A stretch of 64,000 bases of DNA from Acorus gramineus (GCA_030737835.1 CM060857.1:434001-498000); one strand, 5' to 3'; positions 33,501 through 47,043 are shown, numbered from the stretch's first letter. The notes: generated from the sequence alone by a model not told the origin. Made by a program: numbers and translations.

Positions 33501-36500
33501 TGATTCACTTTGATAAACAAGTCTTTTCCACCAAATTGAACCAAAGGTGTCCCTTGGACTTCACTGGAGGAAGATTCAAGAAATCTCAGTTGAAGATCAT
33601 TCACAGCCAAAATTACTGCTGTATCGCTTGGCAACTTCTCGATTAACTTTTCTCCCAAGGATTCACCCTTCTTTCCCTCACCACCACCTTTACTAACTTT
33701 TGTAATTTTTTCGCTCACTCTACCAAAGTATGAATAGAGATCCAAAACAAAGAAAAGCTGTTCAACCGAAGTGTTGGATATGTACTGTTGGCAAGCAACT
33801 CCAATTCTAACAACACCTGATGGAGGGGGCACAGTAACAAGTGTGCTTCCATCGGCAGTTGCCATGGCTGCCTCAAAGCAAGCCTCATTAAGTTCAACAC
33901 ATCTCCATAGATTTGTAGAGCTGTTGGGAAAATTTTTATCTTCTGTTGACACACCAGTTGTCTCAAGAGAGATGCTGAGATTCGAAGCACGAGTAGTCCA
34001 CTTCTTCTGGCTGGCATCAAAAGGTTGGCCTTCCCACATCGTAAAGCAAGCCGGATCTCTTTCCAGGTTTAGTAACCTACATTTGATTGCAGGCGATTGC
34101 AAGAAAACCAGATTCTCAACATGAAGCCTTGCTCCTGAAAATGAAGCCTGGGAGTGATTGCACCCATTCATGACAAGATTGTTGATCTTTCCGCCATCTA
34201 AGGGGACAATTAGATCAAACCCTTTCACAGTGAATGCAAAGGAACTGATTGAGAAGTCCGGCAAAACAGCCCCAGGGTTTCCCACAACTCCGTCAGCTAA
34301 GAATGAGGCTATCCTCATACAGGATTCCTCTTGAAGATTAATCTGAGGGAGAAATTAGACATTATAAAAGATGACACAAGAAAATTGCAGTAATGAATAG
34401 ATACTTTTAAAAGATGATGAATTATTCTTCAGCATACCATAAGAGGTTGACAGTCGATAACAGTTTGGGATGCAAATGTTGGAGGGGAAGGTGAAGGCTT
34501 AATCTGAAAAGAATGCAGACAGATAAGGGGAACACCATCGTTCAATTTCCAAAGCTGATCTCCTAGGGGATAAATAGGCGGACAAAAATTCTCGGCTGCA
34601 TATAATGGAAGATGAATGTAAAAGAAAGTCCCATTGCAATCAATCAAATCAGCATAAAATTTATTAGACATAGATTAAACAAGGAACTTCACGCTCACCA
34701 AATGGAGGAACATTGATACATTCTTCTGTAGAAGTCATCATTGATGGCTGCACTAAAGCGCATGGAGGGTGAGAGAAAGTGTCCCTACACACCATAAGCA
34801 CAAAGATTAAATCTTCATAATATGGAAAACTTTTGCAAGCAAAATAGATGGTTTTTGTATCAAAAAGTTAATGAATCTATCAAGTACCAAAATTCATGGT
34901 TTCTGATGACATGTACAGATTACTGGGGAAAGTATGAGGCTGAAAAAGTTGATAATGGACTTAAATAAGGTCCATACATCATCTCAAGGAATTCATTCTT
35001 AATAAACACATGTAGCGAGCATATTTTTGGAACCAAAAAAAAGAAAAAAAACAACTCAAATATTCACACAGTAATATATGCAAATGGATCAAACTTCAGC
35101 ACACCAGGCCATCTATTCTTAAAAACAACCAAGCTCATTCCACACCAGGCTCATTCTTATAATCTTAAAAAAGGCCTCTGCTCTCCAGATGACGAGCAGA
35201 TATAAAAGCAGAGAAACAAGGATTCATATATTTTATGCTTTGATATTTTTGAAAAAGGCGTTACTAACAAAACACTATCCTCTTTCTGAAACAGCATTGG
35301 ATATATAACTCAATTGCAGAAATTATCCAACTCCACAATAAATGAATCATAGAGCATACTAAACTCACCTTAAAAAGAGTCCACCAATCATAACACGAGT
35401 TAGATTCTCAGTACTTCCTCCATGAGAGACAGTCGCCTGCAATAAATAACAACCAGGCATAACATGGTGACTAGAATGACTAATCAACCAAAAAAAAATT
35501 TTGGAAAATGTGAACAACTCATATACCAATATATGAAAATGCACAGAAAAGTTCATAAATTTGGCCGGGTTTGCACATTTTGTTTAATAAAGATCTATTG
35601 GTGAAAACCTGACATATAATTAAAGGTGTAGCTGATTGTCGTTATTAAAAAAATAACACTCAAGAGGTAGAGAGGAAGTGGATCTTATAATAGATGTTAA
35701 GGGAAACTCTTACCCGAGAAAAGAAGAGTGACTGCATCAAAAGTTCAAGCTGGAACTCTGAAAATAAACTGAACACCCTGGTTAGAAATTTATTTTAGAA
35801 CAGAAGGTGCATAAACAACAGCTAATTGCAAAAGAACAAGATGTTCTCAGCAAATGCAGGACATAATTAATGAATGCAGAAAAGGTGATGAGTCAGGTCT
35901 TATAAATATGATATTTCCACAAAAAAACTCACCAGAATCTCGGATGCAAAGAAATATATGGTCTACAATTACGGAAACAAGAGACCGCCCTGCCGCGTCT
36001 GTACCCCTCTGCATGGAAAGGAACATGCCCCATAATAGATATGATATTTAGTACAGATATCCAATAATTAGCTACTCCTAAAATGATTTTTCAATGGAAT
36101 ATAGTTCAGGGTATATAAAACCTGCAGAGCTTTTGGGTCGACATCTCCTCTATTCAGACACATGTAAAACCCCGTCATGAATCGTAGAAGAGCACGCAAG
36201 CCTGCTCACATAGCGATCAAGATTCAATCTGTTATAATCAATCAACAAAAGAAAATGAACTGGTATAAGTACACATGATATGATGAATACCTGGTTCGCT
36301 TAAAGCAGGACAAACAGCTTCTGTAATATGTAATTGAACTTCAAGTCCCAGTGGACTGTTTAGTTCTGTCCGTTGCACTGTAATCTGGCAGTGATTGCAT
36401 TGTTAGGAAAATAGAAAAATATCATTTATTGTCTGCACAACAAATTTTTCTCAAAAAGAATAGATTAGATATATTAGATTTTCCTCACATGTGCCTGGCC

Positions 36501-39382
36501 TGATATTCCTTCCAGGAACCGTTCACCACCAAAAAACAGTCGTTTTGCACCATCATCATCCCGCCTATTCTCTCCATTGTCAGAGCAAGTCAGACGTGCA
36601 TCTGTGAACATATCAGGATGAGGCAACAAATCGACAGACAGCGACTCCCATTCCAGTTTCTGTGTCATAATGATTAGCGCAATCAAATATTAGAAACATG
36701 AAGTCATTTATTTCCGATAATCTGCTGGCACATATGAATGTTTCTAGTCGGTGTACACAATTTTTATTGTACTCTCTTACAGATTGAAAAAGAGCCTAAA
36801 TCAGCATTATTACTATGGAAGCAATGGATTGATGAAAAGGAAGATCTCAAAAAAAAAAGGTTCTGAACAAAAATTAGCATGATTACTTTAAATACGTAGA
36901 TGAACTTTTTGTTATTGGAGAAGTCCCTCGCTTCCTTAAGGTTGACAACCTGAGCAGAAAGTAACTCAAATTGAGTCATGTAGTTAAACAACAATTAAAA
37001 TATAATAAAACTACCTAAAACAATACCTCCCAGTTTTCGTTGGTGGTATACAGTAAAAGGTTGCGTATTGTAATAGAGGCTAGAGGTGATGCCCTGTTGA
37101 TAAACAAGACAGGCAAATAGAGTTCACATCGATGTAAAATTGGAGACAAACAAAATTTCCAAAAATAACTGATAAGAGATAAAGTGAAATACATGATAGT
37201 GAAAGAATGCTTATGATTATACGGTTCATGGGCAGGAGGTTGATGTAATCACAATATAAATCCAGGTGTTAATTTCACAATCCATATACTCACTAATCAG
37301 TTCCAAAAATGTCTTAATATGCTTCTTCTGGTCCTTTTCTAATACCATCAATCCCAAATTCCTGATTCAGTGCTTGGAAATTGTTCAATGGCCAAAAGAA
37401 GGCATTTCTCTGTAAGGTTCTCCCACTGAAGTTACTACTGGTTTACTCTACACACACTTTTTCAAGCTGGTTTAATCTATATCTACATTATCTATTTAAA
37501 CTTTTTTACATGTGATACAATTAAAAAGTTAACTGTTTCTACCTATTGCCGGTAGCGTACAGCTTATGTATCTTAATGGTTGTCATGTTTATTATTCAGC
37601 TGGCTCAGACAAGCAGAAGAACCCATCCAAATTCATTCTATCTCCTCAAATAATTGAACCTCAGAGTTGAAGAAAATAATTTCTTATACTCGATGCTCTT
37701 AAAGTACATGTAACTTTATGTAGAGGTAATAGATGAATTTGAGATAACTTATATATCTTTTCATATTGAAGATAATTTAAATCCAACAAGCAAATATCCC
37801 TTGTAACAAAAAGGAACATCACTGTGCATCAATAATAAACAGCAAAATGACACATGGATGCAATCTGAAAAAACACAGTATAAAGCATGTTGTATAAATA
37901 TAAGGCAAAAAAAATATGCAATGATCTTTTTTGGAAATATGGTAATCTGAAAGAAACAAATGACACCACTGAATCAGAATGACAGGGATTGTAAATAACA
38001 AAACAAGGAGGGTCAATATGACGTTACCATGTTGCACCTCCTTTGCGTCGGGCACCACCACGAGTTTCCAGCATGAGATTGACAGTACCAACTTCTAAAG
38101 TCATCCCATCTGCAATCTGCAAAGGTGAGTTTTAAAGTTCATAATTCAAAAGCTGTGTGTAAAATTATGCATTGAAGAAGAGGTATAAGACAGTTTTTGC
38201 AGTTACCTCCCATAAAATAAAAAATTTCATGATATGAGTTATCAGGTAAAAGAATGCTATCAAACATATTTATCAAAAAGAAAAAAAAAACAAGAATACG
38301 ATCAAAACATGTCAACAAAATATTTGATCCAAGAGATTTTCCTGACAATAATCCAACTATGACCACGAATTAGTCGAGAGAATACAAACAAACTACAAAT
38401 ACATTATACTTCATTGATTAACCCAAAAGAAAAACCAGAGCATTTCAAAATAATGGAAAATCCAAGTCCATGTCAATAATCATACCTTGTCAGCGAAGCC
38501 ATAGCCACTGCCTTTTGTGGAGCTTGTCGAAGATTGAGTGCTGACACCAATAACACCATCTCAATCAAAATGAAAGAATATCAAACCATTTTGTAAACTG
38601 GAATGAGATACAAACACCAATTACCTGTTCGAGCCCCAATCACCTTCGAATTCAGCATTCTCTTCCAGCACCAGATCCAGACGATCGATGTGAACGATGA
38701 TAGGCTCTATCTGCACATTCGAAACTGATGGCAACTACAATTCACCAAAAAAAAAACCATATCAATATCAAATCAAACACTAAAAATATCAAACAAAAAA
38801 AAATCCCAACCAAGAAAACACACCGTAATCTCCAATTTCCCGACTCTGGCCGTTGTGACATTCAATGCCGGTGGCAACCCAACACTTGCGTGAAGGGCAT
38901 CCCCATTGATATCTATAAAACACCAAATAATATGAATTCGAACGTCCCACAACATCAAATTTGACAAAAATTTAAACTTTTCAATATGAAAGCATCCAAA
39001 ATTCGAGTACACAAGCAACAATGACCAATCTTTATGGCATGAAAACATCCAATATTCGATTTCACCAACATGGACTTCTCTACGAGCAAAAAAAGAATAA
39101 AAAAATCGATTACCGAAATGGGTTTGTCCAAAGGACAAAAATCATAAAAACAACACCATAAAATAACCAATTTAGACCGAACTGGCGGCCAAAACCGCCT
39201 AAAACTCAGATTTTTAAAACACAAAATCATCAAAGTTTCAATTTTTTTCAAAGTGGGTCATCGTGAAAACCTAGATTGGAGAGCTGGGCAGTCCGTCCCT
39301 GTAGCTTGAACTGGTCCCTGGAGAATGACTTAAGCCAGTACTTGAGCGTGTACTCGAGCGCCCTCGCGATAATCGACTCCAT
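30521..39382 (-). CDS. Bridge-like lipid transfer protein 3 type (UHRF1BP1-like, chorein N-terminal)
   Basis: Twenty exons on the - strand: 39271-39382, 38824-38912, 38625-38734, 38486-38540, 38028-38116, 37027-37093, 36887-36949, 36489-36659, 36291-36384, 36122-36201, 35933-36008, 35714-35757, 35369-35436, 34699-34784, 34438-34595, 33046-34342, 32385-32671, 31915-32133, 31654-31810, 30521-30816. They sum to 3618 nt, 1205 aa, all GT-AG in phase. The N-terminus MESIIARALEYTLKYWLKSF with DINGDALHASVGLPPALNV is the chorein_N/RBG start of plant UHRF1BP1-like proteins. VDHIFLCIRD, FQLELLMQSLFFSR and RIASFLADG are family blocks; the C-terminus (LAEVKQLNQKLENMQALLSR) is a coiled coil. The family forms hydrophobic grooves that move lipids at organelle contacts; the animal relative SHIP164 acts on endosomal traffic. 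Function in plants is little known. The frame is intact. Confidence 0.9.
31015..31249. mobile_element. MITE-like insertion in intron 19 of the BLTP3-like gene
   Basis: GGCATCGTTTGGAACTAATT at the left is roughly inverted at the right (AATTGGTTCCAAATGGGGC). Superfamily is probably PIF/Harbinger or hAT; the target duplication is not clear. Confidence 0.5.
31290..31585. repeat. Tandem duplication, 148 bp unit, in intron 19
   Basis: The unit starting CATCACTTCATCAG and ending in GGTTTTTACAAATT occurs at 31290-31437 and 31438-31585 with few differences. A further partial CATCACTTCATCAG word lies at about 31253. Intronic and with no effect on the reading frame. Confidence 0.9.
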
Positions 39383-39760
39383 CTTCTCCACCGGAACCTG
39401 CTATGGCTTCCCACAAACCGCCCTTCGATGGTCCGTTTCGATGGAGATCTGGTTCTTAAAGGAAGACAGAGGGACTGCTTTTCGAAGGCGCTTTGTGCAT
39501 GCTTTTGGCCGATACCCCCTTGAATTGTGTGTCGGATGACACGTGCGAGAGCGTGTGAGGTGAGCGTGCGACGCCGACGGGACCCGGGGAAGGGAAGAGG
39601 TTTTCGTCGGTTTGTTTGAGATAGATCTGAAGAGAAAAGTGGGGGTAAATTGGTTCGTTTACCGAAATGCCCTTGCTTTTCACATGGGGGTCTGTGATTA
39701 TTATTTTTTGGGGGGGCAGTTTTTGTCAAATTATTGTTTTCGATACTTAGATTACGGGGA
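39383..39760 (-). promoter_or_regulatory. Probable 5' leader and promoter of the BLTP3-like gene
   Basis: The region directly upstream of the start codon is less AT-rich than its surroundings (39383-39620) and then becomes AT-rich. It is the expected position of the 5' leader and core promoter. No clear TATA box; no coding features on the opposite strand that I can support. Confidence 0.4.
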
Positions 39761-40429
39761 TGGGCAATGTGAGGGGGTTAAAGTAACTGATTACTGTATT
39801 CAATTTTTTTGAGGCAACTTGATTTATTAATGGGTCCATGTTATTAACCATAAAAAGAAAAAGGAATGTCTAAACGAACAAATGTTTGAGAGTACATCAA
39901 TCCCTAATCAAACATTGATACAAGACATCTCACATGCGTAACACGTGACATAATGATATTTCTAGTTTTATACGAATAAAAATAAATAGATTTGATGGAA
40001 TCCAGTTTAATTGTATCATCTCATCTCATTAATTAACTTATTTTCATCTGAGAATCATATATTTATCAATGAGGATTTTGTAAAAGTATTGTATCTTTCA
40101 CGTTATTTTTACTCTTCCAAGTTAGGCTAGGTTTATACCATATTTTGGAAAATGCTTTGTGTTGTAGTAGATTTTTTTATCCATGTGATCGAATGAGTGT
40201 TGATTGTTTTCTCCTAATATTCATTGGAGAAATACCAGGGACAGACATTCCTACGATAACTCATACAGTCTAAACATGTTTTTAATTTTTTAATTATGAA
40301 TACATACACATCTAATGAAATACATCAATTCACAAATAATACATATAAGCAAACAAATTGAATGGATACGTCTATTTAATTTTTCTAATCTTGTATATAC
40401 TAGTATAGTCTACTATATATACATTGTTG
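39761..40429. other. AT-rich intergenic DNA
   Basis: No gene, terminal repeats or RNA gene recognised. Confidence 0.5.
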
Positions 40430-42835
40430 TAGAAGCCCATATCTGTCATACCTTAGGATCCATTTAAAAAGCCATCCTACCTCGGCCCATGACATTGGTG
40501 TAAATACCCTAATTTTGACCGTTCAAAGAAACAAAAATACTTCAAGTAACATTTAGAAATAACCACATTTGAAAACCACAAAGAAAACTTAGAAACTCGA
40601 AACCGGAAACCCTGGTCCAACACTTAGAAAAATCTAGGACCAGGACACCCGGTATGGGGCGGCTACTATCAAGTAGCCGCCCCATACCGGGTGGCTAGTT
40701 TCAACTAGCCACCCCCTTACCAACCCCAAACCGCTTCCTTGGGATGGGACATAAAGCAACATGATTGCGCGGATTGTTCCTTTTAGCCACCCCCTCTTTC
40801 AACCCCAGTAACCGACCTAAGCCACCGCCTGTCAGAGATGGGACGTTTGGCAGGTCATCATAGGGACGGCAACTTTTAAGTAGCCGCCCCTTACCGTCAC
40901 CTAGACATTGTCAGAAAACAAAGATCTAATGGGAGGTCAAATCAAGCACCTTATTATCCATTTTGATCTATTATCCAATGGACACTCCCCTTGCTCTCTT
41001 TTACTATAAATAGAGGGGTCCAAAGCATTTCTAACATCATCAAATACTTCCCAATCAACTCATTCCCAATCCACAACACTCACAACATCATCATCAACCA
41101 ATATCCACACTTCACTTTTTCAAAACCCTAGAGAGAAAGAGAGAGAGAGAGACCCAATTCCTGCACCAAAGCACTCTCCAAATTCACTCTCCAAAACCTG
41201 GGTTAAACCTAGTTTAACCCATGACCAACCCTAGCCCATTTCCAACCCAGGTTCTGCCCAAATTGAATCAGACACCAGGCGGCTAACCCAAACCAGCCGT
41301 CCCCCCACCAGGCGGCTATTTTACACTAGCCAACCCTCACCTACACCCTGATTTCCCAAAACCTCATTTAGTCAAGTTTCCAAAGCAAAAGAGGATCCCT
41401 GTCTTTTACCTCTGCGTACAGCATGCCCGTGTCTCAGAGCGGAGACCCCATAAACTCCCCCACAAAGGCAATCAAATCCACCCCAACTTTTCCTACTTTT
41501 TTAAAAAGCAGGTGGCGATCACAAACACCCCTGAATCCTCCTGAGGAAGTGTCGACCGCCTCAGCCAGGAACTAAACCCTCCCAACCCTTCCAAGAGACG
41601 ATCCGACCAAGCCTGCCAAGGCACGCCTCAGATCTGATCCCCGAAGAACCCCCACACACTCCGCATTCTCCCTCAAGGAAAAGGAGGCCCTTTCGGACCT
41701 CGGCCCCTCTGAAATCCGACACCAACAATTGGGCCATAAACACAGCACCATCTCGGGATGGACCTGAGGAGGATTCTATCCCACAAAATGGTTACTCACA
41801 CCTCCATGGCAATAGGCACACCCCCTACCACTATAAATAGAGGGGTATCCCCTTCACAAGTGTAGAAGACCAAATCCATCACAAAACGGAATAAGGAATA
41901 AGATTTCATAAGTATGAGAGTTAAGCGCGGATACGCCCATTATGATTAGCAGAAAATCAAGAATGGGAAGGCCTAAGGGCCCAAATTACCCCATGAGTTA
42001 AACAGGCCCACCTTCCCCATCAGGTCGGCAAATGATATTACCCGACTAGGTCAAGACGGACTTTCACATAGGTCGGATGTTTAGTCCCTGGCTGACCAAG
42101 GGCAGACGCATAGTATTGCCTGATCAAGTCAAGGTGGCCGAATACGATAGGCCCGACCTAAAATATGAGATGTCCAACCCATAATACCCAAACTGGAATG
42201 CAGGTCGGCCATACACCCATCTCTGTAAAATAACAGTTAACTAATGGAATATTTCCTAACACAGAAAAAAGACTAGATGCCAGAAAATCAGGTGCAATAT
42301 AGCAATCCCTAGGTGATACGTGTCCACAGATTCTAGAGCCACGTGGAGATTCCATTTCACGCTATACTCACCCTACAAGGCTTAGCTCGACACGCCCCTT
42401 CTCTAGTATAAAAGGAGGACATCTCCTCCCCCCTGAAGAGGTACTCTCTCTCCCCTACTTCTGCTCAAGAATTCTAAGGTCTTCTTCTTCTCATGGAGGA
42501 ATCATTGATTTGAGTGTCGGAGGGGGCAGAGACTTCTTCTTCTCCCTCAAAAAAAGAGAACCCTAGACCCAAGCTTGGAATCCCATTTTAATAGAGATTA
42601 GTCTTTACAGTCGGAGGTTCTCACCAAAAAGGAACTACGTGTGGCTTGATCCCTCAGAAAGGGTACGTAGGCAGCCTGATTTACATCATGTTCAGTCTAG
42701 ACGAACCCCATCAATCCCTCCACGGCGGACCCTAATCGTCGTCTCTTCACGGATCTACTCAAACCAAGCTCGAACCGTCTTCAAGTCTGGCCCATTCAAG
42801 GGGGAGGACATTTTCACCTCCCACAAATATTGTTA
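40430..42835 (+). mobile_element. LTR-derived DNA (probably gypsy-type), one or two nested LTR fossils
   Basis: GC-richer DNA with LTR promoter architecture: ACTATAAATAGAGGGG at about 41003 and again at about 41831, and GTATAAAAGGAGGAC near 42400, each followed by pyrimidine-rich leader-like sequence. The part at 42640-42690 carries the AAAGGGTACGTAGGCAGCCT word common in plant gypsy (Tat/Ogre-like) LTRs. No polyprotein domains are visible between the promoters. I infer truncated or solo LTRs, old and broken; boundaries are approximate. Confidence 0.45.
40646..40693. repeat. Perfect 22 bp stem hairpin
   Basis: The arm 40646-40667 (CACCCGGTATGG...GGCTACT) is exactly complementary to 40672-40693, with a 4 nt loop ATCA. 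Directly after it, GTGGCTAGTT/AACTAGCCAC (about 40692-40713) forms a second perfect 10 bp stem with a TC loop. Related GGCGGCTA words recur near 40865 and 41277-41330. Confidence 0.92.
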
Positions 42836-42886
42836 TAAATACATGCATTGTAAATACATCCATTTGAATGTGCATGTCATTATAGA

Positions 42887-43588
42887 CAGGGGCGGCACCA
42901 CCTTTCAGTTGATGGGGTCAATTGACCCCATCAAATTTAACGGAAAAAAAAAAAAAACAAGCTGGCCCAAAATTTATACCACCACATTAAATTAGTGGGA
43001 TTCATTAAAAACAATTAAAAAGCCATATCAATATAGCCTGGCCCAAAGTTTTACCCGGTAAAAAATTTACAAGGTCCCTAAAACAATAATAAAACTAGGA
43101 AAATGATACGTCCAACTCTCATTGCAGTCCACACTGGTTTTCTTTTTTCTAAGAAAAATCACACACTCTTCAATTGAAGTGCATTCTATTATATAAAATG
43201 AAATATTTACTGAGATACATTAGTGCATTTTTTTTAAGTTAAAAAAATGATAAAAAAAATTTGGGCTATAAACTATGATGGAACCACATACATTACGATA
43301 GTGCATTATATATTACGTTATCATAGCATATGGGGCTGCAAAACAAGTTGTAAAATAGACTGAGTGTATCAGCACTCATAAAACAATACCCTAAATCACT
43401 ACCCCATTTTTAAAAAAAATTCATGGGACAAGGGACTAGCCGATCACCTACCCATTTTAAAAAAATCAAATATCTAATCATGGATTTGGTTTGGATTCAA
43501 GTATATTATATAAGAGTACATTTTTTAAAAAAAAATTATGAATTTTTTTTAATGACTTCATTTATAAAAATTCCTGGAGCTACCACTG
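42887..43588. mobile_element. hAT-type non-autonomous element, 702 bp, perfect 8 bp TSD
   Basis: Begins CAGGGGCGGCACCACC and ends GGAGCTACCACTG (complement CAGTGGTAGCTCC), the usual form of plant hAT ends. It is flanked by ATTATAGA at 42879-42886 and 43589-43596, a perfect 8 bp duplication. It contains a perfect 24 bp palindrome at 42910-42933 centred on CAATTG, and the dispersed repeat at 43100-43395. No transposase. Confidence 0.88.
43100..43395. repeat. Dispersed repeat inside the hAT element, partner of 26929-27180
   Basis: Complementary order match to 26929-27180 (see there). Because it lies inside the hAT element, either it is part of that family or it inserted later. Confidence 0.6.
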
Positions 43589-43596
43589 ATTATAGA

Positions 43597-44785
43597 TGCA
43601 TGTAATTGTGGATGATCTCTTAATATGTCAGAGGTGCATGCATATATTAGTGCTTCAAATTAATTGTAAATTTATGTAAATGCATGAATAGTACATTATG
43701 GTTATTACCTCTATATATAGATGGTTTGTCAAACATGAAAGACTTGAAAAAGAATAAAAAGTTCTTGAAGAACAATATTTTCTTTACACCTTTCATGACT
43801 CAGACCTCTCTTGTGTTTACACACTAATAAATTAAAGAAAGATATCATGACTGAGTGGATGAACACTCTTATATTTAGTTCATTCATGGATGAAACCATT
43901 TCCACCCTTTTCAAGCCACAACAATTTGGTTCAATTGTGGCACCTTTGACGCTATCTTTATGCTAATCTTAATTTTAGACTTGTAACTACGATCTAAGCA
44001 ATAAAAACGTGATAGTATTGTCTATCTTTTCTACATAGAAAAAATCTGGTTCTATACTCCTATTAGTAGGGCCTATTGGCATATGGTAATAACTACTATA
44101 TAGTGAGCCTTCATATCCTTCCATTTCTCACTTTAATTAGTGGGGATAGTCATTCCTAATATATTTTAATTTTTTTTAATAATTATGTATTTATATTTGT
44201 ATAATGATGAATTACATACATCCACAAAAATATAATATTTATTTAATGAATTGAATACGTATCTTTTTACATTTTTCTTAATCAAGTATAAATTCACTTA
44301 GGTTAGTATACAACATATACTTTGATTAACATATACTAAGCTAGGATTACATTAGTGTATTAATATCTGTTGCCCGTACATTGTGCACATGGAATTTGTA
44401 TCCTTTTTGAACTTATTCTAACTTTTGTAGAAGCCCCACATAGGCTTTGGAGATGGATCCTAGGAAGCACTCAAGCACTTGAAATTCAAAATAAATAAAT
44501 AAAGAGAGATCCAATGTACAAGCTAAGGGAGAACTAATTTATAATAAACTTGGCCTTTTTACATAACGATGACATCTTTCAATATGATAATAAGTGCGTA
44601 CTGGAAATTATTCTCTTTTTGACAAAGTTTCACCAAGCCTTCTTGTCATTTCAATGACTTTAAATTTTCTTTTGAGCCTGTGTTTGTGCTTCTATTCCTT
44701 CAACAGGCTGTGAGTGGACCGTGCCAAGATTACTGTGATTGGATTTATTAGGAATGTTAAAAATACAAGTTTGTATAGTTTTCAA
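43597..44785. other. AT-rich intergenic DNA
   Basis: No gene, terminal repeats or RNA gene that I can support. Several short open frames occur by chance. Confidence 0.45.
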
Positions 44786-44789
44786 TCAA

Positions 44790-46803
44790 CAGCGTGAAAA
44801 CGGATAAAAAGATCCAACAAGCGTTGAGATCTCATAAACTCCTTGAATTTACAAGGAATTCTTGAATCCACAAGGAATAAAACCCAAAGGGGAGAAAATT
44901 CAAAATATTATTGATCAAAAGTTTTTTTTTACAAAATATGGTGGCACTTATTATATAGGCCAGAAACATCAAATATATATTCATAATGTGAATTATGATT
45001 CTACTAAAAATAGTAAAGACACAATTACAATGACAATAATTAAAATTTAATAAAATAAAACATAAGATCCTAAAAATCCTAAATTCCTAAATAAAATCTC
45101 ATAAAAATTTATTTTGATAACAGATTTGAAATCAAATATTCTGCAATGATTTCTTTTCAAATCTGTCCTACATCAGTCTCCTCTTCTTAAAAAAAAATTC
45201 GTCCTCGAATTTAAGAAGAAAAGATCTTAGATGATCAGGAGGATGATATTTGATGTAATCAAATACACCAATAGAAGAGATTAAGACTTTTTCTTCCATC
45301 TTATTTGATGCATCTTTGTATTTGACCTTTGGCAAGAGGATAAACATCTTCTTGATTTTAAATTCCTTCTCAATCAAATCGATCACTGTGGTAGTCGCAA
45401 TGTTCCAATCATTATTGTTGTCGACGATGGCATAAAAAACACTCATGTTGATGTGGCATGTAATCTGCAACACGAACGTTTGTAGGGGTTTTTCTATCTC
45501 TGGAGTCACCACTAAGGAATAAAAAAATGACTTCTCTTGTTCTTCTCCGATAATCTTTTCAGATTCAACGGAGAGAACAACATCCTCCACTTCTTTATTT
45601 GCCCTGTCCTCATCAATTTCTAATTCAACTAGAGGTTGATCATCGGGGTCGGTCACTAGATTCTCCTGATTTTCTGGTGGACTTTCTTCGGTCTTCTCCA
45701 TCGATCCATCAACTATATCTTGACTTAATGCAACATTTAGCGGGTTGATCATGGAAGAGCCTTTAGACATCACGTGCACCCTTGATCTCTCCAGTTGTGA
45801 TTCCACTTTTACGGCCGCAGAGATTGCTTCTGTCAAGCTGTAAATCTCTTTTGAAGCAATACGATCTCGAACTGAAGACCTCAACCCATTAAGATAATGG
45901 GCCACTCGTTGCATTTAGCTTCTGCGAGGTTATACCGACCAGAAAATTTTAAAAATTCAGCGATATAGTCGAATACATAACGATTACCTTGGCGACAATT
46001 ATGGTACAACTGGAGCAAATATTGTTCATAATCTAGAGGAAGAAAGTGATCCATGAGAAATTGTCTCATCCTCCTCCATGTTTGAATAGGTGCTCTTCCT
46101 TGTCGTTGTCTAGTTCTTTGAAGGTGGTCTCACCAATTAGCGGCACTACTCGTGAGTCGAAGCGCCACCAATCTGACCATCTCTTTTTCACGCACCTCCA
46201 TTATCTCAAAGAATTTATCAATCTGTAAGATCCAATCAAGAAACTTATCGATTGGCAAATCACCGTTGAAATAGGAGATGTCCACATTTGAAAAATAATT
46301 ATAGTAGTACATGTGCTGCTTTCTCAGCTGATAGTCATATAGTTCACCGCTTTCATCATCCGAGTCATCTTCATAATCGGGTAGATAATGAGAATGTCGT
46401 CGAACAACGTTATAAGCAACAGGTTGGCCTTGGACAAATCCCTCGGCGTGCATCTTGTCACTCCTAGGTCATCTGTTGTCGGTGTTGAGATTCACGCTAG
46501 CCTTCACCTCACGAAGAGTTTGCCGCGTTTGTTGACGAAGAGTAGCTTCTAGTCCTCCCGCAACGGCTAAAACAGCTCCTGCACCCCACGATCACCGTCA
46601 ATGGGATGGTTGTTTCCCGCACGGCTATGTGTCATCGAAGCCAGGCGAATCATCGCTCTGATACCACTTAACGCAGCGAAAAACGGATAAAAGATCCAAC
46701 CAGCATTGAGATCTCATAAGCTCCTCATAAAAAATTATTTTGATAACAGATTTGAAATAAAATATTCTGCAATAATTTCTTTCCAGATCTATCCTACATC
46801 ATT
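44790..46803 (-). mobile_element. Ty3/gypsy-type LTR retroelement fossil, internally deleted
   Basis: On the - strand: an LTR-like repeat at about 46672-46803, then the primer-binding word TGGTATCAGAGC (near 46655-46666), gag-type coding pieces (words FNGDLPIDKFLDW, DYEQYLLQLYHNCRQG, YLNGLRSSVRDRI, LTEAISAAVKVE), a short protease-side remnant, a purine-rich tract near 45175 and a second LTR-like repeat at about 44790-45173. The two repeats share ends but differ in length and sequence, and most of pol is missing. Broken at several points; probably old. Confidence 0.75.
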
Positions 46804-47043
46804 AGAGATCCATGAAAACAAATTACAGCTGTGGGGGACTTGTTTGGAAGGGGAAAAGGAATTAATTGTTTAAAATTTCATATATATGGGAATGCGATTT
46901 GATTATCAGAAGTGACATTTTTTCACTTGAAAATTGGTTACCACAAAACATATTTTTTATGTTTCTGAAAAGCTACTTTGAAGTGTATTTATAACTAAAA
47001 ACTTGAGTTATGTTTTTCAATTAATCATTCAAAGTTAAGAGTG
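46804..47043. other. Short non-coding spacer
   Basis: AT-rich; nothing recognised. Confidence 0.4.

Noticed and set aside
45881-46453. Host genes on the - strand at 45-46.5 kb
   Set aside because: The pieces read as gypsy gag between LTR-like repeats and a primer-binding word, so they belong to a retroelement fossil.
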